A stretch of 64,000 nucleotides of DNA from Magnolia sinica (taxonomy: Eukaryota; Streptophyta; Magnoliopsida; Magnoliales; Magnoliaceae): positions 19,420,001 to 19,484,000 of the forward strand of contig NC_080581.1 of the NCBI RefSeq assembly GCF_029962835.1, read 5' to 3'. Shown in pieces: positions 1-11,599 of this stretch. Below the pieces are notes generated by a model. The model was given only the letters and a program-made list of their open reading frames with translations, ran no database searches and was not told where the DNA came from. How positions within the stretch are numbered: position 1 is the stretch's first letter; each line of letters begins with the position of its first letter. A program made the translations under genes and the position numbers.

Positions 1-327
1 TTTCTCTTTTTTTTTCAGGGTTGGAGTAGCTTGGAAGACTTAGCTTTCTTGATGCATTGCATCTATTCTTCGATTTGGGCAATGTTGACGTTACGTATCT
101 TTTGTAAAGCATTATACTTATAACCATCGGGACTTATGATGGAGAGTGTTACTTGGTAGTTTGATCATGAATCTTCATGCTCAGGTATTACTATGTATAT
201 AAATAAATAAAAATTCAGTCAAAAATCTTCCTTGTGGTGTGCTGAACTCGGGACTTGGTGTATGGAAGTCGAGTGCCGAATTCGGGGCATCACGGAAGCT
301 GTCCGTCCCTGGGTTTGGGGCGTGACA
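1..327 (-). mobile_element. Tekay-like LTR, start of a 3' LTR
   Basis: Read on the minus strand, an LTR begins at 327 with TGTCACGCCCCAAACCC, a start typical of Tekay/Del-type Ty3/gypsy elements, and runs off the left edge. Just outside it (328-345) lies a purine-rich stretch, GGTGAGGGA on the minus strand, that fits a polypurine tract. This is therefore probably a 3' LTR with internal sequence to its right. The same style of start is seen at 28,896. The family is inferred from the terminus only. Confidence 0.5.
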
Positions 328-1553
328 TGGGATATCCCTCACCTGGAGAGAATGTTCTTCTTAACTTGAGCCTTCTTATAAGGTGAGTCTATGAGTTCCT
401 AAACTAAGGGATGTAAATCAAATTTTATTCTAGTTTAGGCATGGACCATAGATAATTTGAGATTGCCTTCACTTACATGATTTGAGATTAACTGAAGTGG
501 AGCATCTTTCAAGGATATCAATTGCAAACAGTACCTGGATGAGGCATTTCAAGATTCCTGTGAGTCATGACTGAGTTGACTCAGATGGGGTTTTCAACTA
601 ATGATTAGAGAAGTTAGTTTTAAGAGATCTACTATCCTCGAGGTTAGGCTAATGATCCATTGAATCCCATGCTTTTCAAATTCATTTTCGGATGGTTTCT
701 AACATGGGAGATGACCCGACTTAGTTAGGAGGTTAGCCGAGTCAACCCACTGCTGAGTGCAGGGTTGATTTAGTAGGAGGACAGGCTGAGTCAGCCCCCA
801 ACTGGGTGATTCTAGATTGCCCTGGACTGGGCCTTAAACTTACAGGAACTGCTTCTCAGGCCCAGCTAAGTCAGGGTTTGCATTCCTGAACCGAACCTGA
901 GTCAATGACTCAGTAGTGACTTGAGTCAGACGGCTATCTACTAACTGGTTGTGGCGAACCATAGCTCGGCTCGAAGTGCAGGTTCTTGCTCTAGACAAAT
1001 TGATCACGGCCATGATGGCAGACCAGGGTTTTCACCCTGGAATGCAGAACTAAGTCACTTAACTCGTGACCGAGTTGAGGTGACTGAGAACCCACATGGA
1101 TGAGCGGCTGAAATCTGAAAGGAATAGAGGGAGGGTAGGTGTGGTAACCTGATCAAAGGCTATTCAGATGCTGAAAGAAAGTTTGGAATGACCGGTTTCA
1201 CTAGTGGATGATGCAGCTAGACAGCGAGTGGTCTCAGGATTTGATTTATCTGGCCGTTCTTGGAAAGAAAACGGCTCTGCCCCCGACTAAAATCCATAAT
1301 GCTACTTGGTAGGGATGAAACCCGTTTGCAATAGGGTGCGGAGCGAGTCAGGAATTTTGTTTTGGATGGCTGAGTCAAGCAGCAACTGGAAACTGGTTCC
1401 AGTAGCTACTACTCACTCTCTCCCTTCTTTTATTTCTCTCACAAACTCCTTCCTCTCTCAATCTTACTTCTCTCTCTATTCTCTTAATAGCAGATGGATT
1501 ATTCCACTGAGTCGAGTTGCAACTGGTTATGCAACTCGCTCCAGCGGCACTCA

Positions 1554-1596
<43 letters not shown>

Positions 1597-2935
1597 TTCT
1601 ATGTTTTTTTTTCTTCCTTGGGATTCGCCCTAATAGAAGGTTATTTATAGCCGTTCTGTTTTTGGAAACATTCCCAACTAATCACAAAGATTAGCGTGGA
1701 GATAGCACGAGTTAGCCGAGAATGGCTTAGATTTTTAGGATATGGGTCAACCGGCCAGATTGGAGAAGATGACTGGCTGATAATGATGTTTTCGTATAGG
1801 ACGGTTAATTCAATGATCTAGGCCGTTTGGATGGTCCAAATGGTACCCAATAGGCTTGTAGGGTCCACTTAACCGGTATTGGATGGTCCGCTGATGAGGT
1901 TTCTTTCTAAAACAGAGGTGGTTCGAGAGGTGGCTGCATCTTGCCGATATCTCGACTTCCTTATGAGATTTCCCAGACAGCCCTAATCTCAACACCCTGG
2001 ATTAGCTCTAGAGAAGCTTCCAGAGATTGATGGTTGGTTGGGATCCATCTTTTCTCAATAAGGAAGGATTCTTCCCGACTATCACCGGGTAGGACAGCAT
2101 TTTTGGAAACCATAGGGTTGACGGGGCTCTAGTTGTGTACGTGGATGCCGCCTGATGGTTCCCAACAGTCGGATTTTCCAGAGGAGTGACGTATGTGTCT
2201 CAATCCTCCCCGTCAGGGCATCTCCTTTGCAACGCAAGATCAGACACCATCCGTGCCGTCCCAAGGAAATTTCAATCCTAGATGGTGACGTGGTCAGGGT
2301 CAGTGGGACCCTGGCTATCAGATGGACGGTCTGGATCTCAATTCTTCATTCAGATGGTGGCCGTTTGCATCATCAAACGGACGGCCCATTTTGAGTAGCA
2401 CCGAGCGGGAGAGGAATTTCAAAATTCCTACTCTTTGCAAATTCCATCAAGTTAAAGGCTTTGACCCGATGGCTTGGTCTCATATATAGCGTGTGCACGC
2501 TACTGGTGCACGCACTCGACTCAGACGTGGGGTCCACGTGATGATCGGAGTTGATCTTCATCGTCCATTCATTTTTGGGACGACCGCTGATCACTCTAGG
2601 TTAGGAATTTACATGATCAAAAGATTAGGTGGGCAATCTTGGGTGGATTTTTGTCAAAAATGCCCATTCTAGTGGAATCTACAGTCTTTCTGGTGTTAGT
2701 GTGGTTCTAAAGTGGGTCCCACCCGATCCTCTAAAAAGATCTAAGCCATCAAACTTCTTAAAGAGTTGTTTAACTAAAGTTTGACCATTAATTTATGATA
2801 TTAATGTAAGATCGAATTGTAGTGACATATAGGGAGTTTAGTTATTTTAAATTTCTATTTAAGAACTTGGGTCAAGCGTGAGTTGTTACAATTTCCTAGT
2901 GCAAAAATCCGACACGGTCACTTATCAAGTGGACC
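328..2935. other. Unassigned non-coding stretch
   Basis: No convincing gene is seen. The first part may be leftover internal sequence of the LTR element at the left edge. Reading frames at 1306-1694 are low-complexity and come from a CT microsatellite. A TATA-like CATATATAGCG at about 2490 has no gene attached. From about 2690 the text resembles short dispersed repeats (GTGGGTCCCACC, GTGGACCACC) found elsewhere in the window. Confidence 0.4.
1558..1593 (+). repeat. (CT)n microsatellite
   Basis: An uninterrupted run of about 18 CT units. It follows a CT-rich stretch from about 1400. It produces a serine/leucine-repeat frame that is not a gene. Confidence 0.95.
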
Positions 2936-4102
2936 ACCATGATGTGGACCACCTTCTGACAAAACTCAACCTTATCGACTTACCAATTAGACCACACTCG
3001 TATTTTGTATTTATCTATGGCTAGACTTTGTTTTTATGGTGTGGCCCACCTGATGAGAAAGATAGGTTGATTTTTCTGACAGGTGATCTTCGTGATCAAG
3101 CCAACCTATTGGAAGGGTTGGATGGACTATAACTTGCGGTCCGACATTCTGGCTCTAAAAATAGCTAGGGCTAATTTTAAAAGGGAAATACTTTGATGCT
3201 CTGGTAGTGTGATGATACGCTGCCAGCTAAATTTTACTCAAAAATGTCTCATACATGGAAGAAATAATTTAAACTAGACCATCCAAATTATGACACCAGT
3301 TTAAATGTATCATGAATAAAAATTTACTTGGACATTTATTGTTGGCACTTCCATTTATTTTCCATCACTGGTAATGCATACAGGTGTACCAGAAATGATA
3401 TAGTAGCTCCATCCAAACTTATTAACTTTGAACCCAAGCGTTAAAATAAGTAAATATGTTATATGACTAGATTTTAAGAAGATTAATCACTTACTCAAAC
3501 ACTTATAGAAAATTATAATGATCAAGCGATAAACAGTGGGTGGGATTCTTCTTTCAAAGATGGATTGCTTTATGCATTTCACAAAAAAAATAAAAAAATA
3601 ATTCATAATAACAGTGTAATCAAACAAAAGGAAAAACTCACAATCGACCACTAGAAGCAACTCCAGTAATGCGTGTCTTTAAAGAATTGCGTGATATTGA
3701 ATAGAAAATAAATCCAGTGCATGAGTGCAGATTTAGATTACAACTAAGGACTATAGCTAAGAATTATCACTACATAGGATATGCTAAGATAAAGAAAAGT
3801 GATAGATTTGATTGGTTGTTTTTTATCGTTAGGATTATGTCTTTCTCTGTTGAACTCTTATGATATTTATAAAGTTCTTTTGCAGCTTATTCCTTCAGAT
3901 CATTCTTTTATTACCTTGAAGATTTTTTAGTATACTACATCTTTCCCTTGCTATAACACGTATCCTTTTCAATTGGATTTTTCAAGAACGATTAAAAATA
4001 AGGTAAAACATTACCCCCCACGTTGCTTCACTTTTGATAAAAGGTGAATGTGATGTTTATTCGTTGTTTGTTGAAATAAATGTGATTGCTCAGCTATGTA
4101 AA

Positions 4103-4392
4103 AACATCAATTTCTGTCATCTTGTTTGAACTCAATTATATTGATCGGAAACATCAAAGTCAGCCGAATTGGTCGAACTTAGCCATCTTGGTCGAATTCG
4201 GTAGTCTTAGTCGAAAAACATCAAATTCGGTTGTCTTGATCGAACTCAGCCACCTTGATCGAAAAACAAAAAATTCAGTCGTATTGGTTGAACTTAGCCA
4301 TCTTGATTTAAAAAAACACTGAATTCAGTTATCTTGGTTAAAATCAGTCATCTTGATCGAGAGACAACAAATCCAGTCGTCCTGATCGAAAA
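4103..4392 (+). repeat. Tandem repeat, about 47-bp unit
   Basis: About six imperfect units built from halves of about 23 bp around CATCTTGRTCGAA. They run next to the probable polypurine end of the gag-only element. The + strand frame reads a repeating LSHLDRK-like peptide, which I treat as a by-product of the repeat. One unit is longer by about half a unit. Confidence 0.75.
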
Positions 4393-5052
4393 ATGGCAAA
4401 GGCAACCATGACAATGGAGATTGTCGGTCAATCCATTCTGAATAGGGCTTATAGACCATAAGTTATGGTTGACCAATGTAGTAATATGGTCGAGAACTTG
4501 AGCTGCTACTTTCTTGACTATTTGAATAATTTGGTCATGATAAACAGCGAGATTCAACCATTTGAGGTGGTTTAGGGTCAACCTAATTTTGTCTTCCATA
4601 TTGATACGGTAGATTCCCAATAAAGGGTTGGCCCTCGGGTACACATTGGTTTCCTTTTTCAGGAACAACATTCCTGACTTCCCATTCTGGTTGCCTTAAT
4701 TCAAAATGCGGTGGAAGATTTCGCACTTCATGTACTAGAAGAGGTGTATTCCGTTGCGGAAGAGGTATTCGCAGTATTAGCTGTGGTGTTGGCACCACAG
4801 GTTGTACCAGTGGTGCCGGTGCCAGATTTTCGACATAATTAGTATTGACCTGTTGCTGAGGCGTCACATGTGTTCTTTTGGTAAATAGAGTTATCATCTG
4901 ATTTATGTTTTTAGCACTACTAGCCATCCATCTACCTAAAATTTCAGTCTGAACTCATGACTGTTAAGTAATATGTTGAATTCTTCTTTGCATATCGAGC
5001 ATTGTGGCAGACGAAATCTTAAGAGGCTTAACTTGAGATGAGGATGCCCATC

Positions 5053-5639
5053 TAAGGCTATACATGAACCGAGTTAGCTCACTTAGCTTGCTCGCTAGAC
5101 TCGACTCGAAAAAGCTCGATTCGACTTGGTTCGAAACTGAGTTCGAGCCGAGTCGAGCTGATTTTTTGAGCTTAAAAAAACTTCAAACCAAGTTCAAGCT
5201 TGCTCAAGCTCGACTCGACTTGGATTAAACCCCAACTCGAATCGAACCAGTTCGGTGACTCGATTACTTTGATATTGGTGTTGCTCACAAAGTGTTTGAT
5301 GAAATGACACAACGAAGTGTCTGCTGGTGGCAAGGAAGGTATGTATATGAAACAAATACCATTTTTTTCTTGATTTTGATGTTGCCTAGAAGGTGTTTGA
5401 TGAAATACCAGTAAACAGCTACAAATAGTAAGAAATTGAAAGTGCACTCCATGTGTTTGTGAAAATGCCGCACAGGCTCGATCTCGGCTCGAACTAGCCC
5501 AAGCTGTTGACCGAACCAAGTCAAGCGACCAGTTAGGCTCAAGGACCGAGCTGAGCCAAGTTCAAGCTGGGGTCAGCTAGTGGTCGAGACAAGTAGAGCT
5601 GTGCCAAGCTTGACTCAGTTCGACTCATGGACAACTCTA
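5053..5639. mobile_element. Non-autonomous hAT element, 587 bp
   Basis: It is flanked on both sides by the 8-bp duplication TGCCCATC (5045-5052 and 5640-5647), the size made by hAT transposases. The ends are inverted: TAAGGCTATACATGAACCGA at the left and TAGAGTTGTCCATGAGTCGA read inward from the right. Subterminal DNA is dense in AGCTCGACTCG-like motifs in both arms. It has no transposase. The inside carries a PPR gene fragment. It lies within the gag-only LTR element and is younger than it. A second family member lies at 10,392-11,350. Confidence 0.85.
5271..5420 (+). pseudogene. PPR gene fragment captured in a hAT element
   Basis: The + strand reads DIGVAHKVFDEMTQRSVCWW from 5271, the classic repeat text of plant pentatricopeptide (PPR) proteins (compare ARKVFDEMPxRSVVSW). 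About 107 bp later, from 5378, a second partial copy reads DVA, stop, KVFDEIPVNS. Only about 20 residues of each motif remain, and the second carries an in-frame stop, so this is a non-functional fragment. It lies between the arms of the hAT element, which suggests capture and local duplication of host exon sequence. The parent gene is not in the window. Confidence 0.6.
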
Positions 5640-6680
5640 TGCCCATCTGGGTTTAATGGAAAGGGCACCGAATTCGGTAGCAAACCTAACTGCTCAGGTG
5701 CATAATGAACCTGTTTTTGGCTTATGATTTCATGCACTAATAAGTATGCTTATAACTAGGGTTCCACCGGGCATGAAAGAAATGTTCTATTTTGCACAGC
5801 TGGTGAAAAATGAATATTGATGACAACCAGTAAATTTTTTTAGTCCTACAATGTATGCCAAAAATGTTTGCACTTTGGTTTGGTTTATGTCAGGTGTAAT
5901 GTGCATGGACGTGTCAAAATCAATAAAGTGGCTCGTCCAAACTGATCAACTTTAACCACAAGTGCCAAAATAAGCAAATATGCATAATACAAACATATAT
6001 GATGAAATTTTAAGAAGATTGGTCGCTTACTTAGCAACTTGTAAAAATTTATAATGATCAGGCGATAATCCGAGGGTGGGTTCTTCCTCCGAAAATAGGT
6101 AACTTTATGCCTTCCACAAGAAAGGACCTTCAGAATACCGGTGCAATCAAATAAAAGAAAAAAACTCACAATTAGTCCCTAGAAGTGATTGTAAAAATGC
6201 ATCTCTTAAAAGAATGCGTGATATTGGATAGAAAATAAAATAACATATGAGCATAGATTTGAATTACAACTAAGGACCATAGCTACTTGATTACCGCTAA
6301 TCCTAAGATTAACTAATCTTAGAGATAAAGTAAATTAATAAATTTGATTGGTTTTTTTTTTAATTATTGGAATCGTGTCTTTCTCTGTTGAACTCTTCTA
6401 CTATTTACAGAGTTCTATTGCAGCTTATTCTTCTAAATCCTTCTTCCATTACTGCAATGATTACAATAGTCAAAAAGTCTTTCTCTAGATTATTTTTTTA
6501 TTACGTTTCCCTTTTGTGACAGTTCTCTTTTGTCGACTAGGTTGTGTGTTTCTCGGTTGCTCGTTCCACTTTTGTATACCTTTCGGCCGCTCATTTCATT
6601 TCAGGATGCCTCTCACCCACTCGCTCTGCATTTAGTCGCCTCTTGGCCACTCAATCTTCCATTCGTAACATTATATACAT

Positions 6681-6890
6681 CTAGATGATGGGAAAACACA
6701 AATATCAACTTAATATATAACTTTTATGGCTTTCAAGAAGTTTTTAATGGTAGGCATTCAATCCTCACCATGTGGTCTACTCGAGCCTTGGATCTGCCTC
6801 ATTTTTAGGATAATACCTTAAAATGATATGAAAAAAGGGATGGACGGAGTGGATAAAACTATATATCATGGTGGGCCGTATTGAGCATTG
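6681..6890. mobile_element. Foldback MULE-like repeat, one arm
   Basis: Text such as TTTTTAATGGTAGGCATTCA, a GGATCTGCCTCATTTTTAGG block and ATCATGGTGGGCC matches the right half of the foldback family best seen at 52,705-53,218. The left arm is missing. It starts next to the end of the gag-only LTR element at 6672. Confidence 0.65.
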
Positions 6891-7164
6891 CCTAGATGGA
6901 TTATCATTTAAGCGTCATGATACAACAAAACCTAAAACATAATTAAGAAGGTTTGATTTGAGGCCAATTTGAGAGTTTTAAGAGCTTGTGAATGGAGGTA
7001 AATGGGAAATGGAATTAGAGGTAAATGAATTGAGAGTAAATGACTTACTGGGCTTTATTTGGATGGGAGTAAATGAAATGCATTTGAAATTCAAATATTA
7101 TATGAAATTGCATGGAATATGATACCACAACTATGTGCGGAAGCTTGACGGAGCTAGGAAATGA

Positions 7165-8330
7165 AGATTATGTTCTAGAGGGGGTGATTATAACTAAATA
7201 AAATTTTATCAATTTATATATAATTGCTTACTTAAACTAATATGTTAATTTAAACTAAGTAAAACAATTAATTATAAGGCTTCCAAGCTAATAGAGGGTC
7301 CAATCACATAGAATACAATAGATATGTCAATCAAGCAACTAGTCTATAATTGATAGTGTACATGTGCATGGGATGTGCTAACTATTATAATCATAGCATT
7401 CATCTAATCATGTATACAGGTAATTCAACAAAATAATCACATTAAGCATAATTAGAAAAGTGTTCAAATGACAATCCTAAAAACAAGCATGTATAGTGGT
7501 TTAATTTTCCTACTCCACTCCCAACGGATGCACTCTTTCTAAGTACACCAGATTTCACTATCGAAGGTTTTAAATTAGGTTCACCTTTAGCCTTTATAGC
7601 CTTACACAAGTACCTACCATGTACTCACCCATGTCGGTGGCCTACACAAAGACTAACCACGTACCCACCCTTGCTGGTAGCCTACACAATGACTTACTTA
7701 GCGTGAACTCCCACCAGAGGCTCCCGTAAGAGACTTTAGTTAGTTTTATATAAACTAACTAACAACCTCGTTTCTAGTCCAATGACATATGTTTTCTCTC
7801 GCTGAAGCCTCCTACGAAGACTAACACATATATACTCATGTCCGGTGAATTCGGTCCTACACAAGAGCTTAAGTCCTACATAAGAACCTATCGAGTTTGG
7901 GTTATAAACTCCTACCCTCAATCTTACATAAGAAAAAAAAGTATTGACTCACTAATTGACACTTACTTGTCTTGAGCTTGTTTGACGCGTCATGCTTGAG
8001 TCACTTCTTCAAAGCTCTCCTATGCTTGAATCCTCTCCTCAATTGCTCCCCTGATTATTGATATTGATGATTTATCAATGCTTCAACTTCGAGATCAAAC
8101 ACATTGCATGTGATGCTTCATTGAGGTGAACAAGGTAATGAGAGGTTGGATGAATCTCCTACAACTCATGGGAATGTTGTAATTCTTAAGAAATTTTAGA
8201 TGGGTGTTTTAAAGATTTTAGATAAGGAATTTATTATAAGTTCAAGTATAATCTTTATAATAAGGTGGAGATCAAGTTCATCTTCTTTATTTAGGTTGGA
8301 ATCCTCTTTTAAGTGAATAATCACAAGAAA
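7165..8330 (-). mobile_element. Probable Ty1/copia LTR remnant
   Basis: At about 7170 the + strand reads TTCTAGAGGGGGTGATTATA, the reverse complement of the TATTCACCCCCCTCTAGAA text common near the 3' end of plant Ty1/copia LTRs. The AT-rich sequence that follows, with several GTACCCACC/CCTACACAA motif copies at 7600-7700, contains no gene. Limits and family are uncertain. Confidence 0.3.
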
Positions 8331-8458
8331 GATAACTAATATATCATGAATTTAGAGGGTAGGGATGAGGGATATAAGTGGGGAATCTCCTATATTTCTA
8401 TTACAAAAAAAAATATCTAAATGCCTAAGAATCAAATGTCTTTTTATAAGAAACCATT

Positions 8459-9537
8459 TTGTAATGGCCAGTTAATGATACGGTTAATCTAATCGAAAGG
8501 CCCTTCGATGGAATCGAAGGTCATTCGATAGGATTGAACAGTCCATCGATTCCATCGAGAAAATTCAATCCGAATTTTGAATATCTTTGGCTATAAATAG
8601 AGGCCTTATCTCATTCTAAACTACAGCAAAAAATCACTTCAAACCTTTTGCAAGTGAGAGAGAAGCTCAAGTCCTCGACAAGCTATTTGTGTGGTATTTA
8701 TAATTTATTTTTAGTTTATTTAATTCCTTTTCTTAAAGATCATTTTAATCTTATTCTAAAGAGTAATCTATACTCTTCTTTGAGATATAAGAGAATTGAA
8801 TCAAGTAATATTTAGGTTTTTCATTTCTAAAATCTATAGAACCCTATACTCTTTCTGTTTGATTGAATACTGCGACATCTACATTCAAGAAAGAAGTTCC
8901 TCTACTACAAGCTTCTACTACGTCTTCAAATCTATGTTTGAAGATAAATATTTTATTATATTATATTTTTAGGTTGTTCTAAGATAGCCTGTGAAAATCT
9001 CAGTGAGTTGATTTCTGATAGCTCGTGAAAATCAGAAAGCGAATTTTTATTTGTAATAGCCTTTCAAAATCATAAAAGGGGTTTTATTGTGGTGAACCCA
9101 TGAAAATCACAAGGAACTATATTAGGTTGTTAAGGTGAACCTATGAAAACCTTATTATAGTGAAAGTCAAAATTACGAGGGTAGTAATTTTGGGAGTGGA
9201 GTAGGTGTGGTTGTTTTAAGCACCGAACCACTATAACTTCTTGTGCATTTATGGTGAATACTTTATTCTTTAGTGATGGATGTTATTTATTTTCATTCTT
9301 GTGGTGAATGTTGTAATTATTTTATATTGTCTTGCTAGTTTGAAAGATTAATCTTAAAGACATTCGTGAAATAAGGTTGTCTTGCATAATATTTTACGTG
9401 AAGGTTGTCCTACAGATTATTTGGAATAAAGGTTTCAATACTTAGGCGATTGAGATTTTGTATTATTTATTTAGTCCATTTTTATTTCAGTTATGTGGCA
9501 TTGTCCTATTCACCCCCCCCCCCCCCCCCCCAAGACA
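8459..9537 (+). mobile_element. Ty1/copia-type LTR, + strand
   Basis: It begins TGTAATGGCCAG, has a TATA box in GGCTATAAATAGAGGCC (about 8590), and ends with CCTATTCACCCC, a long C run and AAGACATCA. That order is typical of a copia LTR. No internal region of its own follows. It abuts Tat-lineage polymerase sequence at 9541. I could not find a clean target duplication, so it may be a solo LTR or a rearranged end. Confidence 0.45.
9513..9531 (+). repeat. C homopolymer run
   Basis: An unbroken run of 19 C residues at the 3' end of the copia-type LTR. Its exact length is doubtful in any assembly. Confidence 0.9.
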
Positions 9538-10391
9538 TCATTAGCTCTCATTTTCACTAAAGGAGCCTGGGCAGAAGAGCTCACCCACTTCCTCTGGTCA
9601 TACCAGACAACTACACGAACGACCACAGGAGAAACTCCTTTTTCCTAACCTTCAGCGCTGAGGCTGTAGTTCCGATCGAGATCGGACTCTCGATTGCTCG
9701 GACCCGTTCTTACAATAAACGTCGAAACGTTGAGCAGATGATGTTGGACCTCTACCTAATTGAAGAAAGAAGTGAGCAAACTCATCTTAAAGTCACAACT
9801 CAATAATAGCAGGTCGCCCAATTCTATAATTTCAGGGTAAATATGAGAAGATTCTAGACCAGAGATCTGGTCGTCCGCAAGACCTTCCAGATTACAAACG
9901 AGCTCGACTCAGGGACCCTAAGGCTGAACTGGGAAGGGCCCTATAAAGTAATAAACACGAGTTGACCAAGAGCATATCAAAGACATGTAGGAGCGACCCC
10001 TGATACATCCATGGAATACCGAGCACCTGAAGATCTACTATGCATAGAAGCCGACCAAGCTCACGAGCGAAATCTACTTTTCTGTCGTTTTAAATCTACA
10101 ATTAGCTACCAATCCTGTCAGGATCTACACCTTTTTTAGAACCCACAATAAAAGTCTCGAAGTAGGGAAAATTTACTCTACTTTTATGTCTACGAACGTT
10201 CGACCTGTGTAAGTCTACTTAATACTAGTCCGACCCTTGTAGAAAGAGGTCGGACCATTGGTTAAATTTCTTACATGGCCCACCGGGGACTTCCCTTAAT
10301 ACAAGTGAGAAATAGCTTCGTCCGACCCTTAAAGAAGAAGTCGGACCACTAACTAACACTACCACCTGAGCAACACAACCTCCAATAAAGG

Positions 10392-11350
10392 TAGGGTTGT
10401 TCACGAGTCAAGCTAGCTCGAAAAGCTCGCTCAACTCGGCTCGAGTTAGCTCGGATTGACTCGGCTTGAATGGCCAATTTGAGCCGAGCCAAGCTAATTA
10501 TTTGAAACTTGAGTGGAGTTTAAGCCAAGTTCGACCAGGGGGCATTTCAACTCGACTTGACTCGAAGCTCGAACTCGAGCTCGACTCGACTCGACTCGAT
10601 TAATAAATATATTAAATATTATATTATATATATATTATTAATATAAGTTTTAAGTTTAAACTTAAAAATAAAAAAATAAAAAACAAAACCTAAAGTCTCT
10701 ACCCGACCGTGCACCCCCTTCCCTTTCCCTTTCTTCTCTTTCTCTGCCCATTGCCAGCCACACTCCCGCCCCGACCACCACCACTAGTTTTCATTTCAGC
10801 TCCACAATAGTATGATTTCAATCTCTTGAGATCTACTTCTTAGGTGAGAAACCCAAGAAATTCGAGATGGGTTCTTCTCAAATTTGTTAGAGCTTTAAGA
10901 AAATCTAATGATCTGATTGGCTAGAGCTCTTTACTTGGATTTCTGATCTGTGTTCCGCTCTGTTTCTTTTCTAATACTTGGATTTCTGCTGGTGGAAGAA
11001 GATCAAGAACAGATCAGTTCTTACAGGTTTCCTCATCCGATTCGAAGTTTTGTTTGGTTTTTTTATCGGGTTTTGCTTTAATTTTCTTATGATTTTTGAA
11101 TTTTTTATCAATGGAAGAGGATCAAGAACAGAATCCATTACTCTCTCACCCAACAAGCTTGAGCTTGACTCGAGGTAAACTCGACTCGACTCGAACCACT
11201 AACTCGACTCGACAGCTTTGGCAAACAAGCCAAGCTTCAATGTTGAGCTCGAGGCCAAGCTCGAGCTCGAGCTTGAACTCGAGTACATCATGGAAAAGCC
11301 AAGCTAAGCTTGGCCCACCTCGACTCGACTCGGCTCGATGCCCACCTCTA
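10392..11350. mobile_element. Non-autonomous hAT element, 959 bp
   Basis: It is flanked by a perfect 8-bp duplication AATAAAGG (10,384-10,391 and 11,351-11,358). The ends TAGGGTTGTTCACGAG and TAGAGGTGGGCATCGAG (right end read inward) match the family at 5053-5639. Both arms are crowded with GAGCTCGACTCG-type motifs. The middle (about 10,700-11,110) looks like a leader plus T-rich intron of some plant gene (CCTTTCTCTGCCCATTGCC, then long T-rich text) and may be captured sequence, but I recognise no protein. It lies in the non-coding part of the Tat element. Confidence 0.85.
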
Positions 11351-11599
11351 AATAAAGGGAAACGGTGCTCCTAGAAGCAAACCGTTTAAGCCTCTACGAA
11401 GGAGTTAGTATAGTTCGTCTAATATACTTCCCAAAAATGAAGGGCCTAAGCGCGAGCTCCAGCATGGTTCAAAAGGGTCGACCTGCTAACTAACGATGGA
11501 CTAATCTGATTAATCTACCTAGAAAATTCAACTACAACAGTCATTGCAACAAAAACTTTCTTTCATTTATGTGACAAGAAGAGTACATAAAAAATATAT

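Larger units (their letters stand above)
3360..6672 (-). mobile_element. Gag-only LTR element (TR-GAG/LARD type), broken
   Basis: Two direct copies of a segment of about 550 bp (3395-3925 and 5900-6455) flank an internal part and read as LTRs of a minus-strand element. At about 4014-4022 the minus strand has a GGGGGG-containing purine tract, followed by TGTTTTACC at 4012 (3' LTR start). The 5' LTR probably starts at 6672 with TGTTACG. Next to its inner end (about 5862) is TTTTGGCATACATTGTAGGAC, which resembles a decayed TTTGGCGCC-type primer site. The internal part has a proline/glutamine-rich gag-like frame on the minus strand (about 4580-4930) and no visible polymerase. A hAT element sits inside. 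The outer left edge is uncertain. The LTR copies look well diverged, so it is old. Confidence 0.5.

Noticed and set aside
1306-1694. Two overlapping frames of 66-114 codons
   Set aside because: They run through the (CT)n microsatellite and consist of serine/leucine repeats. No domain, no conserved start.
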